DNA of 64,000 bases, from assembly GCF_964204865.1 (NCBI RefSeq), contig NC_135264.1, positions 1,984,001 to 2,048,000 on the forward strand. The letters run 5' to 3'. This DNA is from Styela clava. Lineage: Eukaryota; Chordata; Ascidiacea; Stolidobranchia; Styelidae. How positions within the stretch are numbered: the stretch's first letter is position 1; each line of letters starts with the position of its first letter. Below, piece after piece: positions 1-11,667 of the stretch. The notes under the pieces are model-generated. The model did not search any database and was not told where the DNA came from. It was given only the letters and a program-made list of their open reading frames with translations. The translations under genes were made by a program, and so were the position numbers.

Positions 1-1537
1 TCAATCAAATGAAGAAGATATCGCTTGCTAAATTACAACTGCATATATTTATATACTATTTCGAAATATCGAGCCAAATGTTAAAGGAAAGATTTTTTCA
101 GTAACGTAAGATTTTTTCTGTTGTAAGTATTTCAATCAGATATGTTGTAGCGAATTGTAGACTTATTCTCTTAGCAGACAAACAAATAGTTTAACCCATT
201 TTTTCTTATCGACTACAAATTTAATTTCATTCTGACAATGCTACATTCTAAAATTTACTAACGAAGAGAAGAAAAATACACGAAAGCTTGGAAGATAACG
301 AAAATAACAAACAATATGTGAGTAATACGGGTTTAATTTGCTGTTTGCAGCTTTAGTCCTGTTTCGATCAACAACATTCGCGTTTTTATATCTTACTTTC
401 AACCTAATGTTTAGTGGCGTAATATTGTTTCACTTAAAGCTATGAAATGCTTGCTTTAGTATTTATTAAACTCAATTAATTTTACACATTCATACAAATC
501 AAAATTCGGGTTGGTGGGCATCTTCGCGTTTTGGATTTAATATGAAGTCTGGTGGGAAGCATTTATGCAATCAGCTGATGCGGTTTCGTAAAATTTGGTA
601 ATTATCTTTAGTATTTGGAAACCACATCGGGAAACCACAGAGAATAGCGATGTGTACATAATACTGTTGTACATTGCGGTATAAATCCTACAGATCAGCA
701 AATTTAACTCAATCGACAAGCATATTGTTTATTCTCTACATTCCCGGGTTCAATACATATCTACCGGTAAAGCAGGGATAGTCAACCTTACTTGATTAAA
801 ACTAACTAAAATGTTTGTTAAACCTTGCGATTGACTGAATTTTGAAGTCACACAACATACCAGTACCAAATTTGAAAACGTTGATGAACTCTTAGGGCCT
901 GTTAAGTCTGCTTTAATGTGAATCTAGTTACACCAGATTTTACATCAGAGGTACCGAAAGTTTAGGCTTAAAGGAACGCACTTCGTTTTTTTGTTTTTGT
1001 TTTCGTGTTACTTTAAAATTCAGTTGATTGTAACGAACATTTTATCCGGTGTCAATCGAAGTAGATTGGCCGCCTCTGCTTTACCGGAAGAAATGTATTG
1101 AGCCCAATAAGTAATTCCGAAATCGGTGCCAGACGTATATGATTCGAAATTTCTGGATCACAATTCTAGTCTAAAAATATAAACTCGCATGCTAAATAAA
1201 CTTCAGCATCTCAAAAATTTGTGAAACGCTGTTAACAACCAAACTAGCTGAACGGCTAAATTGTACAAATATATCGATTCAAAATCAAACAGAAAACATC
1301 ATTGTATTCTATTTATTAATGATAATATATTACAGTTTGTCAATGGTAATGCACAATATAAGTTCGTCAAAAAAAATTTAATCTGTGTATAGTTAATTTT
1401 TTCTGTAGCTTTGCCATAAATGCTTTGAATCTAACGTCAAGTTTACAATATAAACGTTATGTACATAATTGATTCCAAAAGAAAAACATCTTTTGGATTG
1501 AAAAATATTTTGATGTCCACTGGCAGTCGCTGTTCTA
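1..1537. other. 3' flank of protease gene, no gene seen
   Basis: AT-rich DNA without a convincing exon on either strand. On the minus strand, AATAAA lies at 1312-1317, about 220 nt beyond the protease stop codon, and is a plausible polyadenylation signal for that gene. No repeat or RNA gene was recognised in the remainder. Confidence 0.5.
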
Positions 1538-4500
1538 TCACTCGGACAAATCGCATGAGTAGGTCTTGCTATCCTCTGGTAGTCCATGCTCAATCAGCCA
1601 CTTGTAATATCCTTGTACACGGGTGTAGATACCCCAATAATTTGCTCGATTGCACCCATACCCGCCACTGGTTATGCCAGCCAAGTACCAATCACAATTG
1701 TTGCAGCGCTGACAAACCAAAGGACCCCCACTATCTCCCTAAAATGGATAAATAGGAACAGATGAAAAAATGAATAAAAGTGACTATCAGTCCAAAATAA
1801 TCTTTACTTTTCAATGAACTGCAAACTGCAAAAAAGACAGATATAAAGATGACTAAAGAACAGCTCTTAAATAATTATGGAAGAAAATACGTAATAAGTG
1901 TGTTACATGACAGGCGTCAACGCCTCCTCCAAGTATCCCAGCGCAAAGCATGATATCGTCGTTGAAAGTACCGTGCTCATTCCGTTTATATTCTTTGTAT
2001 TGTTTTCTACATTCCTCAGTAGACTGAATAAATACTGCTCCTTCTCTCAATCTAACGGGCTCCTTAGGAGCTCCTTCGTATTCTAAAAAATCCAAATATT
2101 TTCAATTCTTATCAGCTTGCATAATTGGAAAATACAGTACGAAAACGAATTAAATTTGTTTACCATATTTTCTACACCTATGTCAAATTATTTTTCAAGC
2201 AGCGTCTAATATTAAAGTCAATATAATGCAGTGTTTATTGTTAAGTACCTGCTAATATTACGACTGTATACTTGTTTATTTTTAGCGGTTGAATCACTCA
2301 TTTTATCGACCAATACGTGGATAGCGTAATTCAGAAGTATTTTTTTATAATTTACCCATTTATAATTTATATAATTTACTTATAATTTATTTTTTATAAA
2401 CTATTATTTATAATTTAATGATGTGTGTAATATGAGAAGCAATGTGCTATATATTCATGCATACTCCATGTGTTTGTGTGTTTTATTCCGTCTGATGGAT
2501 ATATATGAGGTGCAATGAGAGCGTATCACTTTGACATCGTGGTCTTTGACCTCGATGAAGACCTCGTTCAGCTTGAATAAAATCCCATATACACCTTTGA
2601 AATATTTCTCTTGTGGCTGATTTCGGCAAAATGGATGACGTAGATAAGAAATTGATTAAAAATATAGCTCACCATCTCCCCAACCAGTTACAATGCATTT
2701 TTGTCCAACAAGAGGTTTTTCTCCTAAAGGCATCGAAATTGCCTGGATTGTATCCGTATATTTTACGGTATCTCTTAACTAAAACAATACATTCGAAAAT
2801 GTAAGTTATCAACAAGATTGATGGTCAATAAATAACCTTCAAATGTGATGAAAAAGTTTGGATTTTCTCTGCAGTCACAATCTAGGCAAATTTATTCATT
2901 TTCTACAAACACCACAATTTATTATTTTCTTATATACATTGGCCGACATATTGAGAGAAAATCCAAAACCGATAGCATTCTACATCTTATAACCATTGGA
3001 AAAATGAATTTGCGACTTTATCGTAAAAGAATATTTTGTTTATTCGACACTACAAGCAAAATAGTAATTTTTAATATAAAATAGCCATAAATGTACTGGA
3101 TGAATGGGTTAAATACAATATGCACTGAGCTATAAAAACTGGCAACTCAAAGGTGGCGTATCACAGAAAAAATGGTACTCCCGTAGTATGTAAACCAAGA
3201 TGGCGGACACCGGAACGTAGTATTTGTACCAGGTTAGGGTTAGGACATAATTTCAGGTACAAATACTACGGGAGTCACTTGGCAACGACATGCAAGCCTC
3301 AACTTCATTTCTCGAGTTAAAAATCAGAGTTGAATATAGAGATGTTAAGTACCTCACTTGGGAATATACTGTGAACACAAGTTCGTGATCGAGTTTTCAG
3401 TAATATTTTATAATAATAACTGCTTGTTTCAAAACAGGGGCTTCTTTGAAATGTATATCGTTGTTTATTTTGTATTTTTATTCAAATACCGCATCGCTGT
3501 GATACTATGTCCGATTGACTAGAAAAAAAACATTTCCTTCGACTTCCACTCTTGTGGCATCGCTTTCTCACCAAGTTAGTACTTACATTAAAGTTCTGTT
3601 ATACGATTTTAACATAATGTTTGTTTGAAATAATGGAGAAATGCTTTGAGTAAACAAAGTAAGGAAACTCACAAAACATAGCTCACGGGCCTGCAACACA
3701 CAATCCAAAAGCAGTTGCTTCGGACGCGCCCTCACCACCCAAAGTGAGACCAACTTAGCTCGGAGATAACGGTAGAAACCTACGAGGGGATTACTGGACT
3801 ACTCGACGCCACAGTGTAATTTCATGTAATGGCGTGTAGGCTACTGCTTTTTCAGCCAACGAAGTTTTTACATCCGCTTTTCTAGTTTTAACCAAGTTAG
3901 TGCAAAATATTCAGATAAAACAGCTATTTTAAACAAAACGGGAAGAAAATATTTATGTGAAACAATTGTTTTGAAATGAATCTCTTTGTACAAATCCTTC
4001 GTTCTCAGTATACTACGTCATCGAAGGTCGTTTCCGAACCGCGGTCGATTTTAGTTGAAGCGGTTTTCAAAAACTAGGTCGATTTTACATAAATATAGTA
4101 ATCGTCAAGAATTCTGAAAAAATATACGAAATCAAAATTGTATGTGATAAACCACCTTTAAGTACCATAAAATCGGTAGAGAACGAACTCAAGAAAAGTC
4201 GACGAAGTAGCGTTTATATAATAAATTCACGTACTGTTATTAAGCGAATGTCATGGTCATGTCCTGTGGCAGAGCTATCATAATTCTCATGCCCTGCATT
4301 AGAGTCTACCTCCCACATTACAACATCGCCGTCGTAGGCGGAGTTTGTGCCGAGCAGTACTTTGACAGTCTCGCTCCTGTAAATTATATAAATGTTTTTG
4401 CGAATAAAATCTACAATGTTTGGGTTGTTTATTATGTGACAATCAAAACTCGAAAAAACACCAAATTTAAGTAAGCTATTTGAGATAACACATACGAATC

Positions 4501-5237
4501 CATAATATAACAAAATGAAGAAGTTTCCATCGGGTAGACATTGATCATAGTTTGAATGCAAGAGAGAAACAATGAAATAAAATTTCGATATTATATATTC
4601 AAACTTCTATTCGTCACCAAACAGCCAAACAGACTATAACACGGAAACTGCTAAACACGGAAATGTACTCTTTTACAATACTGCGCCGTTTATACTCACA
4701 AGTCACAATGCGCCGCAGTGATGACGTGTCTATTGCTGACAAGCACTCCACCGCAGAACCATTTGCCTCTTGCAAATAATAGAGCCTGCATACAAAAGCA
4801 GTTGAAATAGAAATCTCTATTGGCCTACCTAGATTATACATTTATAACATAATATATTCTCATCCAATTTTACAATTCCTTTTACCATCGGAGTGAGTAT
4901 TCATAAATATTTTGGTGTGGGAGGAATTTTTAATTATGCGTGTCAAAATTATTTTTACAGAGTGAGTTCTTGACTAGAAGTTTTAATTAACCTGTATCTA
5001 ATGAATACAACAAGCATAGAGTGTATTGGGAATAAGCAATATGGGATAACTGCATTGGATAACATTGGAGAAAGTCGAATTTTGTCAGAAGCTAGTAAAG
5101 CACTAAAAATATCAGTACCTGCCACGGCCATTTTCCGTCATCGGCTTCGTCACCGCCGACAATTTTAGTCGTTCCTGGTAGATCATAGCAACAACTGTCC
5201 TGGCCATAACGCAATTTATATCCAGTAGGACACTCCC
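1538..5237 (-). other. S1 protease domain block of the modular protease
   Basis: Six exons cover the linker and catalytic domain. 5119-5237 holds the CC linker and IVGG site; 4700-4785 holds [17 protein letters not shown] with the active His; 4235-4376 holds the active Asp; 2673-2778 ends in CIVTGWGD; 1907-2082 ends in [13 protein letters not shown]; 1538-1738 starts with GDSGGP and ends after a short tail. The 2673-2778 exon is only 106 nt and sits far from its neighbours, but its phases (0 in, 1 out) and TGWG motif fit exactly between the flanking exons. Confidence 0.88.
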
Positions 5238-8200
5238 CTGTGAGAACATAAAGTATAAAATTGTGTATGCCATAAATACGTTACAGAGAAGCGGTGCAAA
5301 AAAAGAATTTCTGAACGTTTGAAACAAAAACTGCATGTATACCCCTTTTGGTTTATATTTAAAGATTTAATTCAATACAAATATATAAATCATTTATTTC
5401 CGATGTAAATGTAAATTCCGGCAAACGGGTAAGACAGACTACCAATTAAGAACGCAATACTTTTCCCTATTTTTAACCTCAAAATACTGATAAAAAAGCT
5501 ATTTCTTATTGCAGGGTCTCCAACACGCGGCCCGAGGCAATTTTTTTCGGCGTCATGGTTGATATTTTTCCACAAAAAAACTAAAATAGTACGATGTCAA
5601 CTTTATTATGACGAAATAAACGAGTTTCGGTCAGATCATTGTGCCCAAAGAAAGGTTCGCAAAGTTAATTGCACACTCATGTCACATACTAGCATACTCA
5701 TATTTGCAAGCAGTTTTTTTTTCAACAACAAAAATTAACAAATCAGTCTTCCGCACACGACTAACGGACGAGCATTTGCATGCTGTCTTAGGACTAGCAA
5801 ACTAACGCAAAATAAGGCCGAACATCGAGTCTCTCACCGCTACACAACGGTGCCAAATACCCAGAACGAGTGATTGAATATGTTTCATGTCTCGTTTTGT
5901 GTAAGATTCAAGTGTAATTTTAACAGATACATCCAGATTTATTTTGTTATTTTTTGTGTATCAATTCTGTACCTAATTCGTTGGTTTGTGGCCCGCTTCG
6001 TCAATAAAGTTTAAAGTTCAATGACATATTTTGAGTTGGAGACCCCTGGCTTATTGAATGTAGCCAGCCGTTTACTCTGTAAGACTTCTAACCTATAATA
6101 CACTTTGGAGTGTGATTGAAATCTCCATCATCACACCATTGACATAGAGAATTTTTCATCGAACACTGGCTCTCAGTGACATGTTTGGTCGGAAAGCAGT
6201 TTATAGCGTTTGGATTCGTACAGCTTCCTCTTGCTCGAAGTTTCGAATAGTAAAATAGTTAGAACGTAATTGTATTTAGCAATGGTGGTAACTGAGCTAC
6301 AGTAATGCACTGTAGCATGTTAGATCTTATTGATTATATTCAATAACAGATTCAATTCGTCAGTTTTAAAGCATTTAATAACTGCAAAACAAATAAATCA
6401 CATACCTTTAAAATCTAAATATACTTTTAATTTTGAATTGCGAATAAATTTAATGATGTGCATTTGTGTAATGTGGATTTGTTAGTGACAATAGATATGT
6501 ATTATACTTACGAACTACTTGCAATTCACTTACACACATCATCTGTAAAATATAAATCAAATAACTATTTATTTGAAAAAAATTATTTCTGTATTACAGC
6601 TGAAATACGGATACTCAATTTTATATGTCAATGCTATTTTGTCAATGTATTAGCATCAAGTCAACAATATAATGAACCTGTTATTTCCTTATTGTACTAC
6701 AACTTTGAATTACTGTATTTGTCTCAAACCTTTTACACATTTTGGTGTGCTTTTAGGACACCAGGAACATCTATAAATGTTTAGACAGTCTTTTCCATTC
6801 GGGGGATTCAAGTTTTCTGTCGGCCAGCAATTATCAGCATCTGTGATGTCATCCCGACGACATGCTGCACCTTTAATAAAATATTTTGATCATTGTAGAA
6901 TAACTGCAATCAATTGTGCGTCATGACGTCATCAACTACGTGTCACAGAAAAAGACCGTATGGAAGACATTGTAGTACATTACAAATCTATTTTGTAATA
7001 TAGATATACGATGCGTCTGGTCATTGTTGAAGATGTTTCAAACTCAAAAACATTTGCTGTAACTGTCTAATCTCTAATGTACAAACATGATACGTTTGAG
7101 TAAAATTGGAATCTAAAATATCAACTGTATACGAACCTCTGATGCATTTGGGTTTGCCATTGGTACAATAATGACAGCCTTTTTTAGCACAATGCTTTCG
7201 GTTTCTGGCTTTACATTTCCATTCCTTCCTATCTTCAGTTGCGATCGCGCAGTTGTCAACAGCTATTATAATATAGATGTTTTTTTACTGAAATATTGTT
7301 CAATATGGCGCAACCTCATGTCTCCAATTAAAGGATGAAAAGGCAGATAATTCTTAATAGAACGAACTAAGTATATATAATTCATTTGACATTTAATAAC
7401 ATTAACCATTTAGCATCTGAATGGTGGCGTTTGTATTAAAGTTGTTTTGTACTTCAACCCGTATAGAAATTACTCACCTGTTGGTACAATTGGTCCATCT
7501 GAAAACATATTAACATTTATGAAAAAAGGAATAGACCATGATTTCAAATTGATTCAGCAATAACATTGAAACTCTAGATATTTTACTGACTTTGAGTATA
7601 AAGATATTAAAATACAACACTAATATGACTAAAATAGTTATTTTCTCATAAACATGCTGTTTTATAAAATTCATTTGATCTTTTCCAATTATGTCAGACA
7701 TAGAACAAATGGTCTACAATTTTTTATCTATATTTCCTATAATTGCTTGCCCCATTGTTTCATTTTAATAAAGAGAAAATGAATGAAACAAATTTTTTTA
7801 TTTTGTATAACTCTCGCACCTCTAACGCATTGGTATTGTATGTGATGTTTACAATAAGAGCATCCTTCCTTCTTACGGCATTTCTTAGGATTGACTGGTC
7901 CTTCTTCATCATTCCAGCAATTGTCTTCTGGTTGAAGATTTGTTCTTCTACATGCCTGCCCTAATATAATAAAGAATGTAAATAAATATACTGACTTTTT
8001 CTGTATATTTCATATTTGGTATAGGAATCTTGAATATTTTTAACATGTGACTAATTTTCAACACTGCTGCAGGGTACAGTGGATATTACGTAATCAGTGT
8101 TGAAATTTGGGAGGTTCGCGTTTAGGAATGTCGTTATTAGTCAACGAACCCGCTCTCGTTATCTGGTTTAGACGTTGGACGACAGTATCAAATGGGTAAC

Positions 8201-9247
8201 GCGCAGCTGATGACTAGATTTATACTTGCACTTCAAAAATATGTATTCAATTAGATTAATGTAAATCGCTATCAAAGTTTAGAATTCCATCAGTGTATAT
8301 TACATAATATCAGTGAAGTTTTATGTTGAAACTATTGCTTGGTATTCATGGATCAAGCCGATATAGAAATGATATATATATATATATGTTATTACGTCAG
8401 TATTTTCAAATATTTTATTCCAAAAATAAAGTATTGCAAAAACTGAATCTTATGAATCGTCGTTTTGGTTTAAAGGCCTGCGACATAAAAAATACATGAT
8501 TTATTAATTTTTATATGAATATTAGTGTTTAGCTAATTCAATAAAACAGTGGAAAATTTTTTTAATGGAAATTTCAATGCTCGTAACAAACAGTGTGAGG
8601 ATACATCCTTAACACTTACCATTTTTAGTATATTTTCATCGTATCTTTTCTCCAAACATTCCCGACAAATTCCAACAGTCTTTTTTATACGCTAAGTTCA
8701 AACACTTGTTCGTTTAAAGTTCAAAATATTTCTGTGCAAAATTACCTTCAACGCATATTGGCTTTTGACCCCCACAAAAATAACATCCTTTCCTGATACA
8801 ATCTTTTTTTCCGCGGGCATTGCATCTTGTTTTATCGCTTTTCTTTAGATCTGAATTGCAGTTGTCAATTGCTGAAAAGCAACAGCTAAATGTTAATGCT
8901 TATGAGCATACAAAACCTAATACAAATGAGAGGATTATACCAAAATCCGGTAAAACTTTTACGTCAACATCGCTATACGCGCTTACTTAGCGATTGTGAA
9001 TATCCAGGATTGGAGATAACCTGGGGACATTTACAAAACAGAAAATAGTATGGAAAATAATATGTGAAATACTCTTAACACAGGCTTCGGAATTATCAGG
9101 GTTTAAGCTTATGGCCGAATCTTTGCTATCACTTAGCACCTAGCACTTGCTATCATTATCAGAGATTTAGAAAATATAGGAAATCTTACCTGAAAAGCAA
9201 ACGGCAATAAATGCAGCAATACAATATATATATAGAAAAGTTTTCAT
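1538..9247 (-). CDS. Secreted modular trypsin-like serine protease, 13 exons
   Basis: Exons (minus): 9190-9247, 8746-8871, 7820-7960, 7478-7498, 7137-7262, 6730-6870, 6093-6227, 5119-5237, 4700-4785, 4235-4376, 2673-2778, 1907-2082, 1538-1738. They total 1578 nt, or 525 aa plus TGA, and every junction is GT/AG with matching phase. The start is the ATG at 9245-9247, followed by a hydrophobic signal peptide of about 19 residues. Five cysteine-rich modules follow, then a linker with a CC pair, the activation site TTK|IVGG, and a chymotrypsin-fold (S1) protease domain. The triad is visible: His in TAAHC, Asp in HDIRL, Ser in GDSGGP. Asp six residues before the catalytic Ser (D-A-C-H-G-D-S) predicts cleavage after Arg or Lys. 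Lys before IVGG means the zymogen itself needs trypsin-like activation. Unusual pocket residues are reported under findings. The protease call is secure. The physiological role (digestion, immunity, development) cannot be read from the sequence. Confidence 0.88.
3177..3275. mobile_element. Short MITE in protease intron
   Basis: The ends are inverted: ACTCCCGTAGTATGT at the left and its near complement at the right (ACATACT-type end, ...TACTACGGGAGT). The interior carries AAGATGGCGGACACC and TACCAGGTTAGGGTTAGG, which recur in the copy at 47678-47904. It lies in the intron between the protease exons at 2673-2778 and 4235-4376. It has no coding capacity. Confidence 0.7.
5512..6048. mobile_element. 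Non-autonomous hAT element in protease intron
   Basis: The left end is CAGGGTCTCCAAC and the right end GTTGGAGACCCCTG, an imperfect terminal inverted repeat of the CAGGGGTC type. Flanking 8-mers are tcttattg and gcttattg (7 of 8 identical), consistent with an 8-bp hAT target duplication. The element is 537 bp with no intact transposase. The 'GCGGCCCG' near the left end recurs in other elements of the window. Confidence 0.75.
6093..8871 (-). other. Five cysteine-rich modules of the protease, one per exon
   Basis: Modules 1 (8746-8871) and 3 (7137-7262) are both 126-nt exons with identical cysteine spacing, C-x11-C-x7-C-x4-C-x2-C-x6-C. Modules 2 (7820-7960) and 4 (6730-6870) are both 141-nt exons that begin with ACRR and have a C-x10-C pair before a CW. 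Module 5 (6093-6227, 135 nt) is more divergent but keeps the C-x-W-C core. All are bounded by phase-1 introns, as expected for shuffled extracellular modules. The GC-x-[YWF]-C core recalls trefoil or PSI domains, but the spacing fits neither well, so I leave the family unassigned. Confidence 0.8.
7478..7498 (-). other. 21-nt microexon of the protease gene
   Basis: It is flanked by AG on the 5' side and GTGAGT on the 3' side (minus strand). Read in phase 1 it contributes seven residues, D-G-P-I-V-P-T, joining modules 2 and 3. Skipping it would keep the frame, so it could be a cassette exon. It is supported by splice signals and phase only. Confidence 0.65.
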
Positions 9248-10276
9248 GTTCCAATCATTTAAAAACTCTCGATGCGACTTTTCCCGGCACTAGACTTCGT
9301 TTTGTTCTTACTTGTTTCACGATTAATTAAATATGTTTCTACAAAAGAATTTAAGTTATTATAAAATATTATTTCGTATCTGGTAAAATAAAAATTCGGA
9401 ATAAAAAAATACTGATCTTTAATGCATTTTATCTGTATGTACCTTCTTTTAATGAATCATAGTCGCCAGTAAGTCTTCCCCCACGTATGGAAGGGAAACA
9501 ACAGTATTTATAACAAAAATAGAAAGAGGCACCATATAAGCCAGTGAGTGCACCGTCTACTTGACTTAGAATAAAACAAGTCAATTAGCAGGTTTTGTCG
9601 CCTACCGGGCGTAGTAACAATTTTGCAATTAACCTCATCGATCAGCTTAAGCAATCAAGTCGGAGGAACATAGAGTCGGAAGACTTTAAAGTTTTAAATG
9701 AAAACAAAAAAGAAAACACCAAATCTTTCGTTGCGAAAAGAGCTTAACTAGAGCAATTCTCTTTCAAGTTAGAAGCTTTTGTAAGCGAGTGATCTTGAAG
9801 ACATATAACCTCCATATATATATAAATATTTATTAGAATTTGATATGAGAACACACGCTGTCTGCGATCCGATATCTCTTGTTTTTTCAAAATAGTCCTC
9901 CTCTAGAAATAGTTTATGCCAAAATTATCTAGCTCGTCAGCATTGTTCAAGAAAACTGTTCAAGACTGCAAAGGCACCTGGGTGAACCGAGACAAGAGCA
10001 TGGCCGATTGAAGATTCGAATTTTATACCGGACAATCGCGTTAATTGTTGGTATATTGAGAGTTGCGCCCCTTTTTTGTTGCTACAACGCACAGGGAGCA
10101 GAATCATCTGCATATTTCCCATCTTTAATAGCCACAGCTGGAGTACAAAGTTACAATTTACGACATAACTTCACAGCCTTTTACTCTATTAACTCCTCTA
10201 CCATACGGAAGGGGGTATTTTGAATCGCAATCATTTTATTGGATCTCCGCTCAAGGAGACCCTTATTATCAGTCGT
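9248..10276. other. Intergenic, no gene seen
   Basis: This is the upstream region of the protease gene. Short frames here lack family motifs or plausible splice partners. No TATA box could be assigned with confidence. 10239-10260 contains a short palindrome (TCTCCGCTCAAGGAGA) immediately before the microsatellite. Confidence 0.45.
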
Positions 10277-10804
<528 letters not shown>

Positions 10805-11021
10805 TTTAGATGTAGCGTCTTAACGGCTGGACCAATCTGGATGAAATTTTCCATATGAGTTTTTGTGCGTTTTATGGAAAGTCCGGATGGAGGTTTCGTT
10901 TCCATGGAAACAACGAAAAACGAGCCGATCGTCAAAATGAACTGGCGGGCTTCAAGCAAAGGCGGAGATCCAACTGGGCGCCTACCGGCTTGTTCCGGTG
11001 TAAGTCAGTAAACACTTCGAA

Positions 11022-11213
11022 CGGTCCCATTACATTACATTTGAACCCCCGTACATTTGAACCCGTAATTTGAACCCACGACAATTGCACCTGCATACTA
11101 TTGCACCTACGAATATTTGAACCCATACTAACCCTAACCCATGGATTTTAGCATATAGATTGAACCCGCAGATATACGGATGCAAATGTATGGGTTTAAA
11201 TGTGCTGTCACCC
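11022..11213. mobile_element. MITE of the CATTTGAACCC family, copy 1
   Basis: It carries CATTTGAACCC near its left end and GGGTTTAAATG near its right end. The interior has CAATTGCACCT, CATACTAACCCTAACCCATG and ATTGAACCCGC blocks, all of which recur at 32311-32489 and 32629-32794. It is non-coding. Exact ends are uncertain by about 10 bp. Confidence 0.75.
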
Positions 11214-11667
11214 TTCGAACGCGCACTTAAAATGTCGCAAGACTCTCAGAATGGCATCTTGTCTAACACGCCTGAAAGGGAATTCAAGCTTTTCACCTAA
11301 CAATTACGCTCATCTTTTATAAAATCCGCAATGACCAAGATAAGCACACGCACCTTTAAAATAGCGTCACAACCAAGTTTGAATTAAAAATGTTTTTAAT
11401 CGGAAAAATTTATTGAAAATTAGAAAGACAACTCTAATGCTCTAATGGTTTTAAAGAAAATGAAGTGGCACTGCGAATCTTGATTGAAACTAGCAAAACT
11501 ACCGTTCAAAAGTTCTCTTCAAATTAACATATACTTGCTTTATCTTTGTCGTAAGATTTGTTTGTTTAACGATATTTATTTAACTGCACTAAACACTGTA
11601 TACTTGGCATTCTTAAAAATTATAATACCGATACCCCAACTTCAAGAAAAATATATATTCCTATTTC
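11214..11667. other. Intergenic, no gene seen
   Basis: AT-rich sequence between a MITE and the hAT element. The only open frames are short, one of them running into the hAT terminus, and none shows a recognisable motif. Confidence 0.4.

Noticed and set aside
1853-2095. Separate small gene starting [14 protein letters not shown]
   Set aside because: It is the penultimate exon of the protease read past its splice sites.
3220-3245. Telomeric repeat (GTTAGGGTTAGG)
   Set aside because: Only two units, inside a MITE whose other copies carry the same block.
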